A stretch of 64,000 nt of DNA from Lactuca virosa (Eukaryota > Streptophyta > Magnoliopsida > Asterales > Asteraceae). The stretch's first letter is position 1, and every line of letters begins with the position of its first letter. A model generated the notes under the pieces. It did no database searches. It had not been told where the DNA came from and saw only the letters and a program-made list of their open reading frames with translations. The translations under genes and the position numbers were made by a program. Below, in pieces: positions 44,398 to 57,267 of the stretch. The stretch covers positions 99,457,964-99,521,963 of the forward strand of contig CAKMRJ010005745.1 in assembly GCA_928212115.1 (NCBI GenBank). The letters run 5' to 3'.

Positions 44398-44742
44398 CCC
44401 CTATATATTCAACACTTAGTCATTTTTGAACACTTTTCCACTTCTTCAAGACTAGAACTCGAAATCCTCTCAAGTATCATCCAAATCTTCATCTTGATCT
44501 TCATAAAAGTAAGTAATTCTTCCTTTTGATTTATTGATGCACGACCCTAACTAGCAAAACCCTTTGCTTTGATCCATGAAAACATCCATTTTTAGTCAAG
44601 AACACCAAGAACACACACTAGTTTTGGACCTTAATCACCCTTTCAAGCCTCTATAACGTGTATACACTTATCATAACTTGTTATATGCTAAGAACACTTG
44701 ATGATATACTAGAAAAACACGATTTTATCATCTTCATAAAGG

Positions 44743-44931
44743 GTGTGCGGCCGCACACATCATGGTGGCCGCACACACCCTTTTTAGGTCCAAAAATGGC
44801 AATGAACTCCTTATAAGGCTAAAGCATGAAGTAAGAAACCTTCCTCGATGAGTCCTAAAGCCTTAAAATACGTTTTGGCACATTTCATAGGGAGTGTGCG
44901 GCCGCACACACACCCTGGCCGCACACACTCA
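44743..44931 (+). repeat. Palindrome cluster 2 (GTGTGCGGCCGCACAC), Y 5' LTR
   Basis: Perfect copies at 44,743-44,758 and 44,894-44,909, each followed within 25 bp by a GGCCGCACACAC half site in the opposite sense, so each pair could fold as a larger hairpin. The 3' LTR has one extra CCGCACACCCTG unit at 63,399. Confidence 0.85.
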
Positions 44932-46726
44932 AATATTGTGCATTTTGACCATACACTCCCTTGTATAGCCATATACCCCTTATATACAATCATATATGGT
45001 TGTAACACTTCAAAATAAGTGTTTACTAGTCCCTAAGGTGGTTCCAATTCAATAATTAGTTGTTATAAGCACTAATTGTATTCATATATGTATCATTATA
45101 TGTTAAATAGGATTCGTTTGTGCTCAAGACTCCAATTGACACCCAACAATCCTATATCGATCTTTCATTCGAGTTACTCACTACAGGTGAGTTCATACCC
45201 CTAAATCAACCTTTTAATTGATTTTAAATGCTTTTATGGGGGGGATACAAGTTGAACTAGTATAGTTATTATATCAATCACATGTGATTAATAACTACCA
45301 AACAAGTGGATTTCTTACTTTTCAAACTGTGTTATCAAACAAACTACTTCAAACTGTTTTATTAAACTCTTTTACATGTCAAATACTTTTATTAAACTCT
45401 TTTAAACTTATATTCTGCTAAATGTGTTATCTATATAGATATAGTTATATAAGTAGGATTTAAAGGACTTAGGACTGATAGCTCACCTTATCTCCTGTTC
45501 CTTGTTTGGTTGTGGACTTAGGGTATCGGTTGTTTGTCCGAAGGTCGTTTGAATCCTAGTCATATATCATGTATATGTGTATAGATATAAAAGGTTACTT
45601 CTTTCTATTCAATACCTTTGGGTAGCAAAGGTATACACACATGTTCATACATTCAAACAACATTACTAGTAAGCTATAATAGGTATAGTTTAGGGAGATA
45701 CTATACTATTACTAGCACAGTGAAACATACAAAGAGTCAGTTCATACATGAGTCAATACCATACAGAGAGAACATACATACATACTAGACAGAGAGAGAA
45801 CATACAATACAGCTAGTACATTCAATACATACACAAGTGCACTAATACAGTTACGTAAGCCACGTAACGGGGCATGGCATCACCTGTCATGGCCCGTTTT
45901 GTATCCAGAATCTCCTTAAATGGAGAGCGTTGAGTTTGTGTATAGATCTATACTGGATTGACTATCCTACACCTTGCTGCTAGCTACAGTGGGACTTGCA
46001 AGTCTACGGGTGCCAAACGTCATTTCTTCCGACGTCTTACATCGTCGTGTTTATAGTCGGTAATGGTACAAGCCGATCACATGGTACTTTAAATAACAAT
46101 TGGTTTAAGGTAGTTGGTACACCAGTAGTTACTTAATACAACACTACAGTACTATTTTATTTCCCCATTGCATTCACTTTGTGACCTTCACACAATGAAC
46201 AGTAATGTAAAAAAAAAAACTATATTTTTGGTTAATAATAGTCAGATTTGGGAAATACATACTCTTACAAGAGACCACATACAAACACTAGATGCCTTGG
46301 TAGAAGGCCACTTTTAGTAGAAAACATAGGGTTTTCTAGGAGAGTTCAAACAATTACAAACATTTACAAAATTATACATTTCATACTTACAAACACTTTC
46401 ATACAAACACAGACACTAATATACTTATGATCTCACCAGCTTTAAAGCTGATAAACTCTTTCAAAATAACTTGTATTCTCAGGTCACCAGTAGACAGGTA
46501 CCGGTGCCAGGTTTTGAGAAGATGGAGCTCGTTCAAGACTCATCTTTTATTTTGATTCATATATTTTTGGTGTCTATTAACTTGACAGAACACACTTGTA
46601 TTATTATATTATTAATGCAATGGATGATGTTGTTGCTTGTTTACTACTATGCATTGTTGTGATACTGTACATGACGTCCTCCACCCCTGAACGTTTCCGC
46701 CGTTCCGGTTTTGGGGTGTGGCAGAT

Positions 46727-46738
46727 TGGTATTAGAGC
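46727..46738 (+). other. Primer-binding site of element Y
   Basis: TGGTATTAGAGC, three bases after the LTR; one base differs from the usual TGGTATCAGAGC. The repeated copy is at about 55,546. Confidence 0.8.
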
Positions 46739-47431
46739 ATTGTTTATAGTGAATCGAGTATATCAACCCATAAAAGATATACAAACTATAAACACAAACG
46801 GGATTAAAATACTCTGACCAAGAGTTTATACTTTTAAATAATAAATATTTAACCAAGTATACATACCTGCATTCATACTAAAATCAGTGTCACTAGGACA
46901 GAACAAAAGTATTACGATTGTTGGACAACACAATCAGACTTAGAGACATACAGTCAACCCTGGGAAGATATAGCCTGATCAACTATATTATCCGAGGAGT
47001 GACTAGCATGTGCCTAAGGGTGGTTGTGAGGTTGCAACAAGTCTAAAAACTTACCAACAATACTACAATGGAAACAATAGAACAGAACATAAACTAAAAT
47101 ACTATAGGAGTATTTGTGTTACTATAATTACTTATCTGAGAACTAAAAAGGTCTTTATTAGTATGTCAATAGTTGCTGAGTGGATACGCTAAGGTTATAT
47201 GTAACTAAGATGTCATAGACTTAGAATCTATGATATTTGCTTTACTTTTGTTCCTTGTTTGGTTGTGGACTTAGAGTTAGGGTCACCTATTCGAAGGTCT
47301 ATCCTATTTTGAGTACATATAACTGGTATACACTAAACAAGTATTGGAGTAACTTATAAAGATCATCTTATAATTATCTATTTAGCGTGTCTATTTAGTT
47401 ATATCTTTACCCATTTTCTCGCGTAGATATC
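46739..47431 (+). other. Untranslated leader of element Y
   Basis: About 0.7 kb without a gene. Repeated almost exactly at 55,557-56,257. Confidence 0.7.
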
Positions 47432-48043
47432 ATGGCTGGATTCCATATCCCCGGACCCATACTATCCCAACAACGGCAATGCAGGATGGCTGGGGAAGAG
47501 CCAGAAGATGATCACCCAATCCCTTGGATGATCACAAGTTGAAGGCTTTTCTGATGGTTCTGAATAAGAGCCGGAAGTCAACAACCTACCCCTAGTAGCT
47601 CCAAACCCAAACCCTCGTCCAGCATTTCAAGGACTCACACCTCTGTGGGCCACAAACTTGAACAGATGGAGTCAGGAACAGGGTCAACCCTTCCCTACAA
47701 TGGGGACAGAAGCTTTACAACCTAAATGAGGGAGGTTCAGCTGACCAAGTCCTGCCCATCATGGTCCGTAGGATTGCTAGGAACATCGAGCAAGGTCGAG
47801 CAACTATCGACCGAGTCGTGGAGATTGACGCCAACTTTGGCGTTAACACGGTCCGCATTCGCCAACTCGAGGTAGCTATGGAGAGGACTAGGATAACCAA
47901 TGGGAATCTGCAGCAACAGCTAGCTGATCCCAAGCCGAAGTCATGGAACTTCGAGCTCACAAGTAGATCTGACAGGCGCTGAGGGACATAAACGCCTTCT
48001 GTCAGAGTCAAGAACTCACCCTAGTAGTTCTCGTCACAGATAA
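47432..48043 (+). pseudogene. ORF0 of element Y (pre-gag coiled-coil protein), first copy, frame-broken
   Basis: Counterpart of 56,258-56,881 with several one- or two-base losses (near 47,446, 47,490, 47,525, 47,545, 47,690 and in the last third). Codon 147, a stop in the other copy, is Gln here (QLEVAMERTRITNGN), and the TAA at codon 47 is shared by both copies. The losses are of the kind also seen in uncorrected long reads. Confidence 0.7.
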
Positions 48044-48426
48044 GTCTCCTCGACTTCTCTTTTGGATATACCTAGTTTGTGTAAAAACTCTAGTCTAATT
48101 TCCTATCTTTGTTAAAACTTGGACCTGTTAGGTCTTGATTAGGTCGTAGTTCTGTCAAATTTTTCCCATCTTGGTTGATGTAAGGCCTACTTCTAGGTCA
48201 TTTTTCCCAAACTTGTTACATCTGTAATTCCAGTATTATTGAAAGATATCTAATCTCATGGAAATTATATCCAAATGCTTTCATCTTTTAGTACTAAATC
48301 TACATTCAATCATACTAATCAATTGTGTTGTTGGGCTATGGAGAGTTAGCCCATGAGTCATTCTCACCAAATTTTCCCTATTAAATTCTTATCAATATCT
48401 TCATCTTTGTAAACTTATAGTTAAAT
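48044..48426 (+). other. Spacer between ORF0 and gag, first copy
   Basis: About 0.38 kb, T-rich, with GTAAAAACTC and several TTTCCCATCTTG/TTTTTCCCAAAC tracts that could serve a splice acceptor for gag. No gene. Confidence 0.5.
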
Positions 48427-49051
48427 ATGCCTCCCCCGATCAACGAGACGCGATCCTCCGATAACTGCAACACCACCTGCTCCTCAAATCGATACAGCAG
48501 CTCTAAATGCTGCAGTAGTTGCGGCTGTGGCAACAGCCATGGCTCAATATCATTCTTCGAGTGCCACCGGAGGTGGTACACCTGTTCATTTTAGCCATGG
48601 TGAAGCCCTTGTGCGCTTGAGAGAGTGCTCCTATAAGGACTTCACCAACTGCAAGCCATTATCCTTTAAAGGGACTAGCAGAGTCATGGCCCTCTCGCAA
48701 TGGTTCGAAAAATAGAGTTGATCTTCGAGATCTGCTCAGCCGGAAGGAAGCAAAGTCAAATTTGATGCGTGCACCTTCGAGGCAAAAGCCCTGACATGGT
48801 GGAATAGCCATGTCAAGTCACTATCTCTCATAGTGGCTAATGCTATGGGCTGGGAAGCTCTGAAAGAGCTGATGATCGAAGAATACTGCCCGAGGGGCCG
48901 AAATCCAAAAGCTGAGCAGGAACCGTGGAGCCTAACCATGAAATGCTCCGACATAGTCTCCTACACCGCCAGGTTCTGTGAGCTGGTGGCCCTCTGTCCC
49001 AACATGGTTCATACAGAGGGAAAGAAGATAGAGAGATACATATGGGGGCTG
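48427..49051 (+). pseudogene. gag N-terminal part of element Y, first copy, frame-broken
   Basis: Matches 57,268-57,897. It begins at the same ATGCCTCC but lacks two bases soon after, and has a frame change near 48,712 and one near 48,742. It retains TAMAQYHSSSATGGG and the FEAKALTWWNSH and WEALKELMIEEYCPRG blocks in separate frames. It ends at the copia insertion with GGCTG. Confidence 0.85.
49047..49051. repeat. Target duplication of copia in Y gag, left (GGCTG)
   Basis: GGCTG precedes both this copia LTR and the solo LTR at 57,898; GGTTG follows the solo LTR (58,652-58,656). Confidence 0.8.
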
Positions 49052-49802
49052 TGTTGGGTTTTGAGCATTCTAACACTCCTATGGTGTACATGCAACCCTA
49101 TAAACCTTGGATCTATGTTTTCTCTATTATACATGCAAATATTAACTATTCCAAGGTTTCATCCTAACTAGCATATTATGAAGCACCTATACTACAAAGT
49201 TCTAGTTAGATGACATACCTTTTGATGTAGCTTGATGTCTTCAAGCTTTAAGAGCTTAGCCCCAATAGTGTGGAAGCCTCAAATGGAATCACAAATAACC
49301 AAAACACCTTGGAAAAACTTGAGAGAATATGTATGCACACTAAAATCGGCCCACTCTTATTTTCACACACTTATGCCAATTTTGTGAGCCAAGGACCCCT
49401 TTATATATTATGGAGGATTAGGGTTACATCCATGTAAACCCTAATACCCATGACCTTTCATTTACATAGGATCCATGGGTTAAAAGCTCCATGGACCATC
49501 CATGAAAGCTTAGCCAACCTAAATGAACTTGGCCCATTCCATATATATAAGAGTCCATATTTAATTAGTTCTTTTTGATCACTTATTTAATTCTAAATTA
49601 ATTCTTGATCAATACTAATTAAATAATATGATTCCATATTAATATATTAGAACTTATAATATATTAATATAAATCATAAATATACTATTCTCAAAAGACT
49701 ATCCATATAAATTGTGCCGGTGAAGTGCAACCCACATGGACCATGCCGGGTCGGGTCAAGTACATACCAAATATAGTTATGGACTTAGACATTAATCCAA
49801 CA
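49052..49802 (-). repeat. copia copy 2, 3' LTR
   Basis: 751 bp, TGTTGG..CCAACA. Much closer to the solo LTR at 57,898 than to the LTRs of copy 1: both have GAATATGTATGCACACTAAA and TTTTCACACACTT, which copy 1 lacks. Confidence 0.93.
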
Positions 49803-51547
49803 GTCTCCCACTTGGATAAGTCTAAAACTATTATTGAGTATGACTTCAAAACCTAACTGGCAATCGTAGCTCTTAAAGCCGCTGTCGAACTCTGACCTTG
49901 TCAATGACTTGTCCATTAGATAAGGGATCATATATTCCTCCATTCTAGATATCATATGGACTGAGACATGGATTATAATCATTCTCTCTGTCCATTTGTT
50001 GTTTCCCGATTTTCGATTTATGATGACTGACTGATTGAACAAATCAAATCAGTCCTGGCTTGGCCAAGCACTCACATGTGTCATCGCTAAATCATCGAGG
50101 GGCCCACAGATATCGCTTTTATCCCGAAGGTAAAAGGAATGGATAAACTTCGACTCATATGGCTTGTTCTACTACTTGTTGAATCATACACAAAGGCACG
50201 TTTTATAACATCGAGTTACCAAATGCGTTTTCGTGCAATCAATGTATAACCAACTCATAGTAACACTCATATCTCTAGGTTTGAAGAATATAAGATATTA
50301 TCGTCTCATGATCACTCGTGATAAAATCCATGAAGTGATTCAAATGAGCGCGGGTTGAATCCAATACTCAGAACTTATGAGCACTCATGAGTGTTGTAGC
50401 ACCACTTTGTCCACCAACTTGGACCTCTACAAACCAACCCATGACAGTCTTGATTCATATCTACTTCCAACATATGACCGACTGTGGATGGTTTGAATAA
50501 CTTAATCATTCAGGAAGAGCGACTTAGTTATTCTGGAAGTCAAAACATGCAAAGTGAAACACAAGAATAAATGAATCAAATATGGTATCAAACCCTATGA
50601 ATATAAATAAACACTTTTATTTATCACCATACTGATTACTCATTATTCATTGTTTCGGTTTTATCAACTTTATACTTGAATTAAAAACACTAGTTGTCCC
50701 ATGCTCCAAGCATGTACACTATGTTTTTCTTAAACAATAGCTTTGCCATACACCAAGTATGCACTCTATGTTTGTCTATGATCCTTCTTTGTGAACTAGA
50801 TCAATTGAACATAATTTCAATGATCTCTTTTCACACTCCCAAATCCTTATCGAAAAATGTGAGAATTTCAAATTCCTATCATTTATCGAAATCTGTTTAG
50901 ATTTTAAACTTATATGCACTGACCCTCCTGTAATGAATATGTACAAAGTCACAAAGACTTGTCAACAGTCATTATAAGGTATTCCAATGGAGATCAACTC
51001 CATGGAAACTAAGTCTCATATTCAAAGTACATTGCTTTGGACATGCTTCTTGCATTAAGTTTTCTAATCTTACACAGATAACTTCCACCTATGGAGACAA
51101 CTCCATATTCTCATTTTGACTATCACTTCTGAACAAGAGATGCCTCTTTTCAGAATATGTCAATATGGTCCTTCCAAAATTAGCACTATACTTCCAACTG
51201 TCCCTGAGCAACCAATCTTTGGTAAACCTCAGATTGTCCTCGACAATTGCTTAATCATTTTAGTCATATCCAATTCTAGACCTTTTCCCTTCTTAATGCC
51301 TCTGGGCATTTGGAAAAATTTAGAAATGACAAATATTATAGCACATGCAATCGATCCTGTACCCAAAGCAAATGGTACACGATTCATGATGTCTCACATA
51401 AAGACATGATTCTAGACCAGTCTTTTGCTACAATATTTTTATTTGCCATGTTTTCAAAATTTGACTATGAAGAGGGATGTCGTAATCATAATCGAATTTT
51501 GAGAACGCAATGTATATAATTTCCTTAAGTTGAACCAATCCAACATG

Positions 51548-51584
<37 letters not shown>

Positions 51585-52780
51585 TTGACTAAAGATGATT
51601 AAGGTCTCAATCTAAGCCTTTAGAACTGAAATGAAGTATATCCTCTCCCTTAATTATAGCAAAACAACCTTTTCAATCCATGCAGCCTCACGAATTGAAA
51701 CTTTTGTTTTCTATAATTAACATTGCTAACTTGCAATACTAACAATAATTATCATGCTCCCACTAACATGATGATTATTAGCATAACACTTATGCTCCCA
51801 CTAGCTTTGACATGTACTCAGAAATCAGTTGGACTTCTAGAAATCAATACTTTATTGACTTTCTTACCAAAGTTCAGATTTCTGATACGAGATGCTTTGA
51901 TAAAACTTTATCAAAATCATACACCTTTCCTTAGATAGCATGCATGTGTGTCTAAACAATTTCAGAACTATGAAAAGGGATGCCGTAATCATAGTCTCAC
52001 TTGTTTAGACCTTTTGCCATCTGCTTCAAATCTACTTGGTGGAAGTGTTTCCTCACCATCATTTTCATGAATCGGAGAGAAACCTTATGACCCTTAGATT
52101 TTATGGTGTATGTGTTCTTATCCATGTGAATCGTCAAAACCATAGTCACAAGACAAGGATAATGACAAATCCAAACTCATATGGACTGAACTTATGCAAT
52201 CTTAACTTCTTGCCACCTGGCAGTACAGGGCCTGCCATTGCTTCCAAGTTGTTATGCAACCAATTGAGAACTTTCAGAACTCCTATGCAAAGCCAACTTT
52301 AACTGGAATGGGCACAGAATATGTCAACACGATAGGTTATAAACCTCAAGTCGTGTGCTAGTGAAGAACCTCGGGTTTTATTCTTGATTAGTTCTTGAAA
52401 TTCTTTTTAGGATCTTTAAGACTCCCACTATCCTCTTGACATATAAGACTATCTTGCCAAATATTCAAGAGATAGTGCGGATTCTTTATCAAGACAAACA
52501 CTTCACACAATTGGCCTTAGTTGGTCTTTGTTTTATCCAAAACATCACAACTTACAATTTCAAATGTACAAGAGTAGGACACTTTTACTCTTACATTTGA
52601 CAAGTGTTTTAAACCTTTCTTTAAGATATATCACTCAAGTTACAATCTTGGAGTATGACTCTAAGAATTGCTTTGGAACGAAGTATGACTCATCTTCCTG
52701 ATCTAACCATTTCAACAATTCATGACTCCTCTTCTTAGTCATAAGAATGCACTAAGATGACCTTTAGAGGACTAATTGTG
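49803..52780 (-). pseudogene. Decayed pol region of copia copy 2
   Basis: Aligns with 1,050-3,990 of copy 1. No continuous frame. Contains a (TA)n run at 51,552-51,582. Confidence 0.55.
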
Positions 52781-53070
52781 ATATGATTTCTAAATCATTA
52801 AGATGATCACAAACATGATACTAAAGTACTCTCCCATCTTTTCAGATTTGAGAAACTTTTATCTTTCTGCCTAATTTGATTCTTCCCATTCGTTCTGCCA
52901 TACATTGAGACTTTTCCAATGTTTCAGAATTATACTTAAACTTGTAAGTATAACCATATTTACTAAACTTTAGTAAATCAAATAGTCTTAACGAGCTTTG
53001 TGGTGGACATGACCAGTGCACAAGAATGTGTACTCGATCCCTTTAGTCCTTCACTTGACTCACACATCCA
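52781..53070 (-). pseudogene. copia integrase remnant (copy 2)
   Basis: Counterpart of 3,995-4,330, with the same decayed ENQ..K and GEYFS-like traces on the minus strand. Confidence 0.5.
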
Positions 53071-53638
53071 TGTGAACAAGTAATTAGTCTTGATTTTCCA
53101 ATGCTTGAAAGTTCTCATTCATCATACTATTCAACTTGCATGATTCCAAGTTTCGGTCAAATTGAAACTTGGGTGATGAGGAACTTTCCTGATTTGGTAA
53201 ATTTAGACACTACCACAAATGAAAGAATCAAATCCATTTTCCAATATTGCTGTCAGTGGAATCATATAAGCAACAATTTTCCACAAATGCCATTGTAAGG
53301 ATACTTCAAATAAATAAAATTAAACAATTTTCTTTTATTTTAAAACTTTGCAGAAAAACTTATCCTTACAATCCACATGGAAAATTGTTGTTATCTATTC
53401 CTTAGCAATATATCATAACTTCTTAAGCAACTGCTCAAAATTCTGATGCGATCGAAATCCACCTTCGCGATCAGAATCAACATATACTTCCTTTAAGATT
53501 TCTCTCTATTCTTTGATTCTTAAAACATCAACATGTGACCCAGTCACATCATGTAATGAGGATCTCAGAATAGAACTTAACAGAGTTAGATAATGGGTTG
53601 TACCTGATGTAGAGTCAAACTTATTGACTTTAACATCC

Positions 53639-54260
53639 TTAGGTAAAGTTGGCAGCTTTGCAATCAACGCCCCTTCCTTTGGCAAAATAAACATATGGAC
53701 CCTTTGGTAATGGGACTATCTCAGACTTAGCATTTCTCTTTACCATTTGGTCAACCGGGTTGACTATGGCCAATCCATTTCCATTGGGAAGAGAAGGCTT
53801 TTTCTGGATTTCCAGTGTCACCATTGTTACTGTTCATAAAGTTTTTGGAAAGTTGATCTTCTAATCAAATTTGCTTTACTATCGTTCCAAATCATTGCTG
53901 ATTCAGCAGCACCAAGCAAATAGATATGATCATTAAGGTTCATGTCATAGTCTGTTTCATAGTAGTCCCAAAGGAACTCACTATGTGACTTAGAAAGTGA
54001 TTGAACATCCAACTTTCTCAAGAATTTGACACCCAACTCTCCCGGCTTGTCAATATGTGACTTCATCTCTAAGATGTGATCACACATAGACCTTGCTTGC
54101 CATTAGGGCTTGAGTGACCTTGAACTTGTGGGTTAGGGAGAATAATTGGAGGAGGTGGAGGAAGAGAAGTATGACTTCCATGAGCCAAACTCGGGAAGTC
54201 ATATTCATTAGGAAAGCTTGGTTTGGGAAGATCATTGTTGTCTAAACCAGACATCAACAA
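53639..54260 (-). pseudogene. copia gag remnant (copy 2)
   Basis: From 54,260 down: MSGLDNNDLPKPSFPNEYDF with a proline run (HTSLPPPPPIILPNP), then MCDHILEMKSHIDKPGELGV and FLWDYYETDYDMNLNDHI (54,087-53,827), then LAIVNPVDQMVK and KGPYVYFAKGRGVDC (to 53,639). Three overlapping frames, so at least two shifts. The expected CCHC knuckle near the end is not intact. Confidence 0.7.
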
Positions 54261-55438
54261 TGGGAGAAATTCAAGATAGTTGATCTAAAGTCCTTAATAT
54301 AACACCCAATATGAAATATTAAGGCTAGGACCCAGCAAACTATTTTATAACTTGGAAGAAGGATGCCGTAATCCAAGCTATAAAATATTTGAAGGTAGGT
54401 GAATGATGATTCACCAATTTCCACCAAGATAAATGAAATTTATTATTAGGTTTTAATTGGTTTTGAAACTCCTAGATTCTTTTGAGATTCATTGAACTTT
54501 TCAAAGGCATGTTTCAATCTCGAGTGTGCCCTTCAGGTTTTGTGACTGGGATGCCGAGGATCACAAAACAAGGTGTGAATAACCATGCAAATATACTTGG
54601 TACCCTTAATATTTACCCCTCAATCGATGTGCTGGTTAACCACACACGCTCCACCGATACTCTGATAAACATTAAGTTACCCTTTGCCTACCTTGTTAAA
54701 TCAAGCTAGTGTGCCGGTTAACCACACACGCTCCACTAACTGACTTAAGCAAAGTGCAAAGTGTAATTTCATGGGTTAGCACCAAATTCACATTTTCCTA
54801 AGTAACTAAGATTGGGTATTATTAAGAGTTTAGTTACTTAGTATTTATCATTCATACTTTTAATGAAGGGAGAATTATAGTCCTTGTCCTACCCGTTCGG
54901 CTAACGACCCTCCACCGGTCAAGGAAGCGGTGGGAGATAATTCTTGAAAACCTTTGGATTCCATAACTTATGGAATTAATGGTGTTTTATGATGAAACTT
55001 TCCATGTTCCATAACTTAAGAACAAGTTATGGCATTCTTTAAAACATTAACACCAAATTTTGTAACTCCATAAAAACTTTGAATCAAATTTTTTTTAAAA
55101 AAAAAACTTTCATATCCATAACTTATGGAAGTTTCAAAAACCCTTAAGATCACAACTTTAAAAAAAACTTTTGAACTCCAAAATTTTATGACAAAATATG
55201 TAACTCCTTAAAACATTTAGATCAAACTTTTAAAACTAATAAAATAATCATATCATTTTATCTTTTACTAAATTTGACCTAATTCAACTCATATAGCAAA
55301 TGATTCAAAATTTACAAATAATTAGTTTTTCACACAACAAGTAATTATCTTAAAATTTGACAAACGTCATGTTTTTTTTTCCTTTTTTTTCAACTTGGAA
55401 ATAAACATTTGCATCAATATAACAGAAAACAACCCATG
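54261..55438 (-). other. copia copy 2 5' leader
   Basis: AT-rich, non-coding. Shorter than in copy 1 because of a deletion around 54,935. Confidence 0.6.
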
Positions 55439-55484
55439 GCTCTGATACCACTGTTGGGTTTTGAGCATTCTAACACTCCTATGG

Positions 55485-55492
55485 TGTACATG
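55485..55492. other. Microhomology junction TGTACATG
   Basis: Left of it is copia LTR (CTATGG|TGTACATG); right of it is Y LTR end (TGTACATG|ACGTCCTCC, as at 46,666-46,682). The eight shared bases belong to both parents. This is the breakpoint of the tandem duplication. Confidence 0.9.
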
Positions 55493-56257
55493 ACGTCCTC
55501 CACCCCTGAACGTTTCCGCCGTTCCGGTTTTGGGGTGTGACAGATTGGTATTAGAGCATTGTTTATAGTGAATCGAGTATATCAACCCATAAAAGATATA
55601 CAAACTATAAACACAAACGGGATTAAAATACTCTGACCAAGAGTTTATACTTTTAAATAATAAAATATTTAACCAAGTATACATACCTGCATTCATACTA
55701 AAATCAGTGTCACTAGGACAGAATAAAAGTATTACGATTGTTGGACAACACAATCAGACTTAGAGACATACAGTCAACCCTGGGAAGATATAGCCTGATC
55801 AACTATATTATCCGAGGAGTGACTAGCATGTGCCTAAGGGTGGTTGTGAGGTTGCAACAAGTCTAAAAAAACTTACCAACAATACTACAATGGAAACAAT
55901 AGAACAGAACATAAACTTAAAATACTATAGGAGTATTTTGTGTTACTATAATTACTTATCTGAGAACTAAAAAGGTCTTTATTAGTATGTCAATAGTTGC
56001 TGAGTGGATACGCTAAGGTTATATGTAACTAAGATGTCATAGACTTAGAATCTGTGATATTTGCTTTACCTTTTGTTCCTTGTTTGGTTGTGGACTTAGA
56101 GTTAGGGTCACCTATTCGAAGGTCTATCCTATTTTGAGTACATATAACTGGTATACACTAAACAAGTATTGTAGTAACTTATAAAGATCATCTTATAATT
56201 ATCTATTTAGCGCGTCTATTTAGTTATATCTTATACCCATTTTCTCGCGTAGATATC

Positions 56258-56881
56258 ATGGCTGGATTCCATATCCCCGGAGACCCATACTATCCCAACA
56301 ACGGCAACGCAGGATGGCTGGGAGAAGAGCCAGAAGATGATCACCCAATCCCTTTGGATGATCACCAAGTTGAAGGCTTTTCTGATGGTTCTGAATAAGA
56401 GCCGGAAGTCAACAACCTACCCCTAGTAGCTCCAAACCCAAACCCTCGTCCAGCATTTCAAGGACTCACACCTCTGTGGGCCACAAACTTGAACAGATGG
56501 AGTCAGGAACAGGGTCAACCCATTCCCTACAATGGGGACAGAAGCTTTTACAACCTAAACGAGGGAGGTTCAGCTGACCAAGTCCTGCCCATCATGGTCC
56601 GTAGGATTGCTCGGAACACCGAGCAAGGTCGAGCAACTATCGACCGAGTCGTGGAGATTGACGCCAACTTTGGCGTTAACACGGTCCGCATTCGCTAACT
56701 CGAGGTAGCTATGGAGAGGACTAGGATAACCAATGGGAATCTGCAGCAACAGCTAGCTGCATCCCAAGCCGAAGTCATGGAACTTCGAGCTCAACAAGTA
56801 AGATCTGACAGGCGCGTGAGGGACATAGAACGCCTTCTGTCAGAGTCAAGAACTCACCCTAGTAGTTCTCGTCGCAGATAG
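56258..56881 (+). pseudogene. ORF0 of element Y: coiled-coil protein ahead of gag (second copy)
   Basis: One continuous frame of 208 codons broken only by two stops, TAA at codon 47 (56,396) and TAA at codon 147 (56,696). It starts MAGFHIPGDPYYPNNGNAGW, is acidic (EEPEDDHP) to residue 46 and Pro/Asn-rich to about 75. It then becomes a heptad-like coiled coil (about 105-195: VLPIMVRRIARNTEQGRA, QQQLAASQAEVMELRAQQ), and ends in a Ser/Arg tail (SSSRRR). It is separate from gag, which starts 386 bp later in its own frame. Typical chromoviruses have no such ORF. No family recognised. Confidence 0.7.
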
Positions 56882-57267
56882 AGTCTCCTCGACTTCTCTT
56901 TTGGATATAACCTAGTTTATGTAAAAACTCTAGTCTAATTTCCTATCTTTGTTAAAACTTGGACCTGTTAGGTCTTGATTAGGTCGTAGTTCTGTCAAAA
57001 TTTTCCCATCTTGGTTGATGTAAGGCCTACTTCTAGGTCATTTTTCCCAAACTTGTTACATCTGTAATTCCAGTATTATTGAAAGATATCTAATCTCATG
57101 GAAATTATATCCAAATGCTTTCATCTTTTAGTACTAAATCTACATTCAATCATACTAATCAATTGTGCTGTTGGGCTATGGAGAGTTAGTCCGTGAGTCA
57201 TTATCACCAAATTCTCCCTATTAAATTCTTATCAATATCTTCATCTTTGTAAACTTATAGTTAAAAT
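56882..57267 (+). other. Spacer between ORF0 and gag, second copy
   Basis: As 48,044-48,426. No gene; T-rich tracts that could act in splicing. Confidence 0.5.

Larger units (their letters stand above)
44151..46723 (+). repeat. 5' LTR of element Y (2.57 kb)
   Basis: Starts TGTGACAATCC, ends GGGTGTGGCA, followed by a primer-binding site. Contains 18-bp or 16-bp perfect palindromes TGTGTGCGGCCGCACACA at 44,341 and GTGTGCGGCCGCACAC at 44,743 and 44,894, plus half-site variants. A TATA-like CTATATATTC is at about 44,401. A donor-like CAGGTGAGTTC is at 45,184 and an acceptor-like TTGTATTCTCAGGTC near 46,470-46,485. Confidence 0.95.
49052..55492 (-). mobile_element. Ty1/copia LTR retrotransposon (copy 2), right LTR truncated
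   Basis: Same family and orientation as 289-7,871. Full left LTR (49,052-49,802), polypurine tract at 49,803, interior, primer-binding site GCTCTGATACCA (55,439-55,450), but only the first 41 bp of the right LTR (55,452-55,492). At TGTACATG the sequence switches to the end of the Y LTR. gag is less damaged than in copy 1; pol is decayed. Confidence 0.93.
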
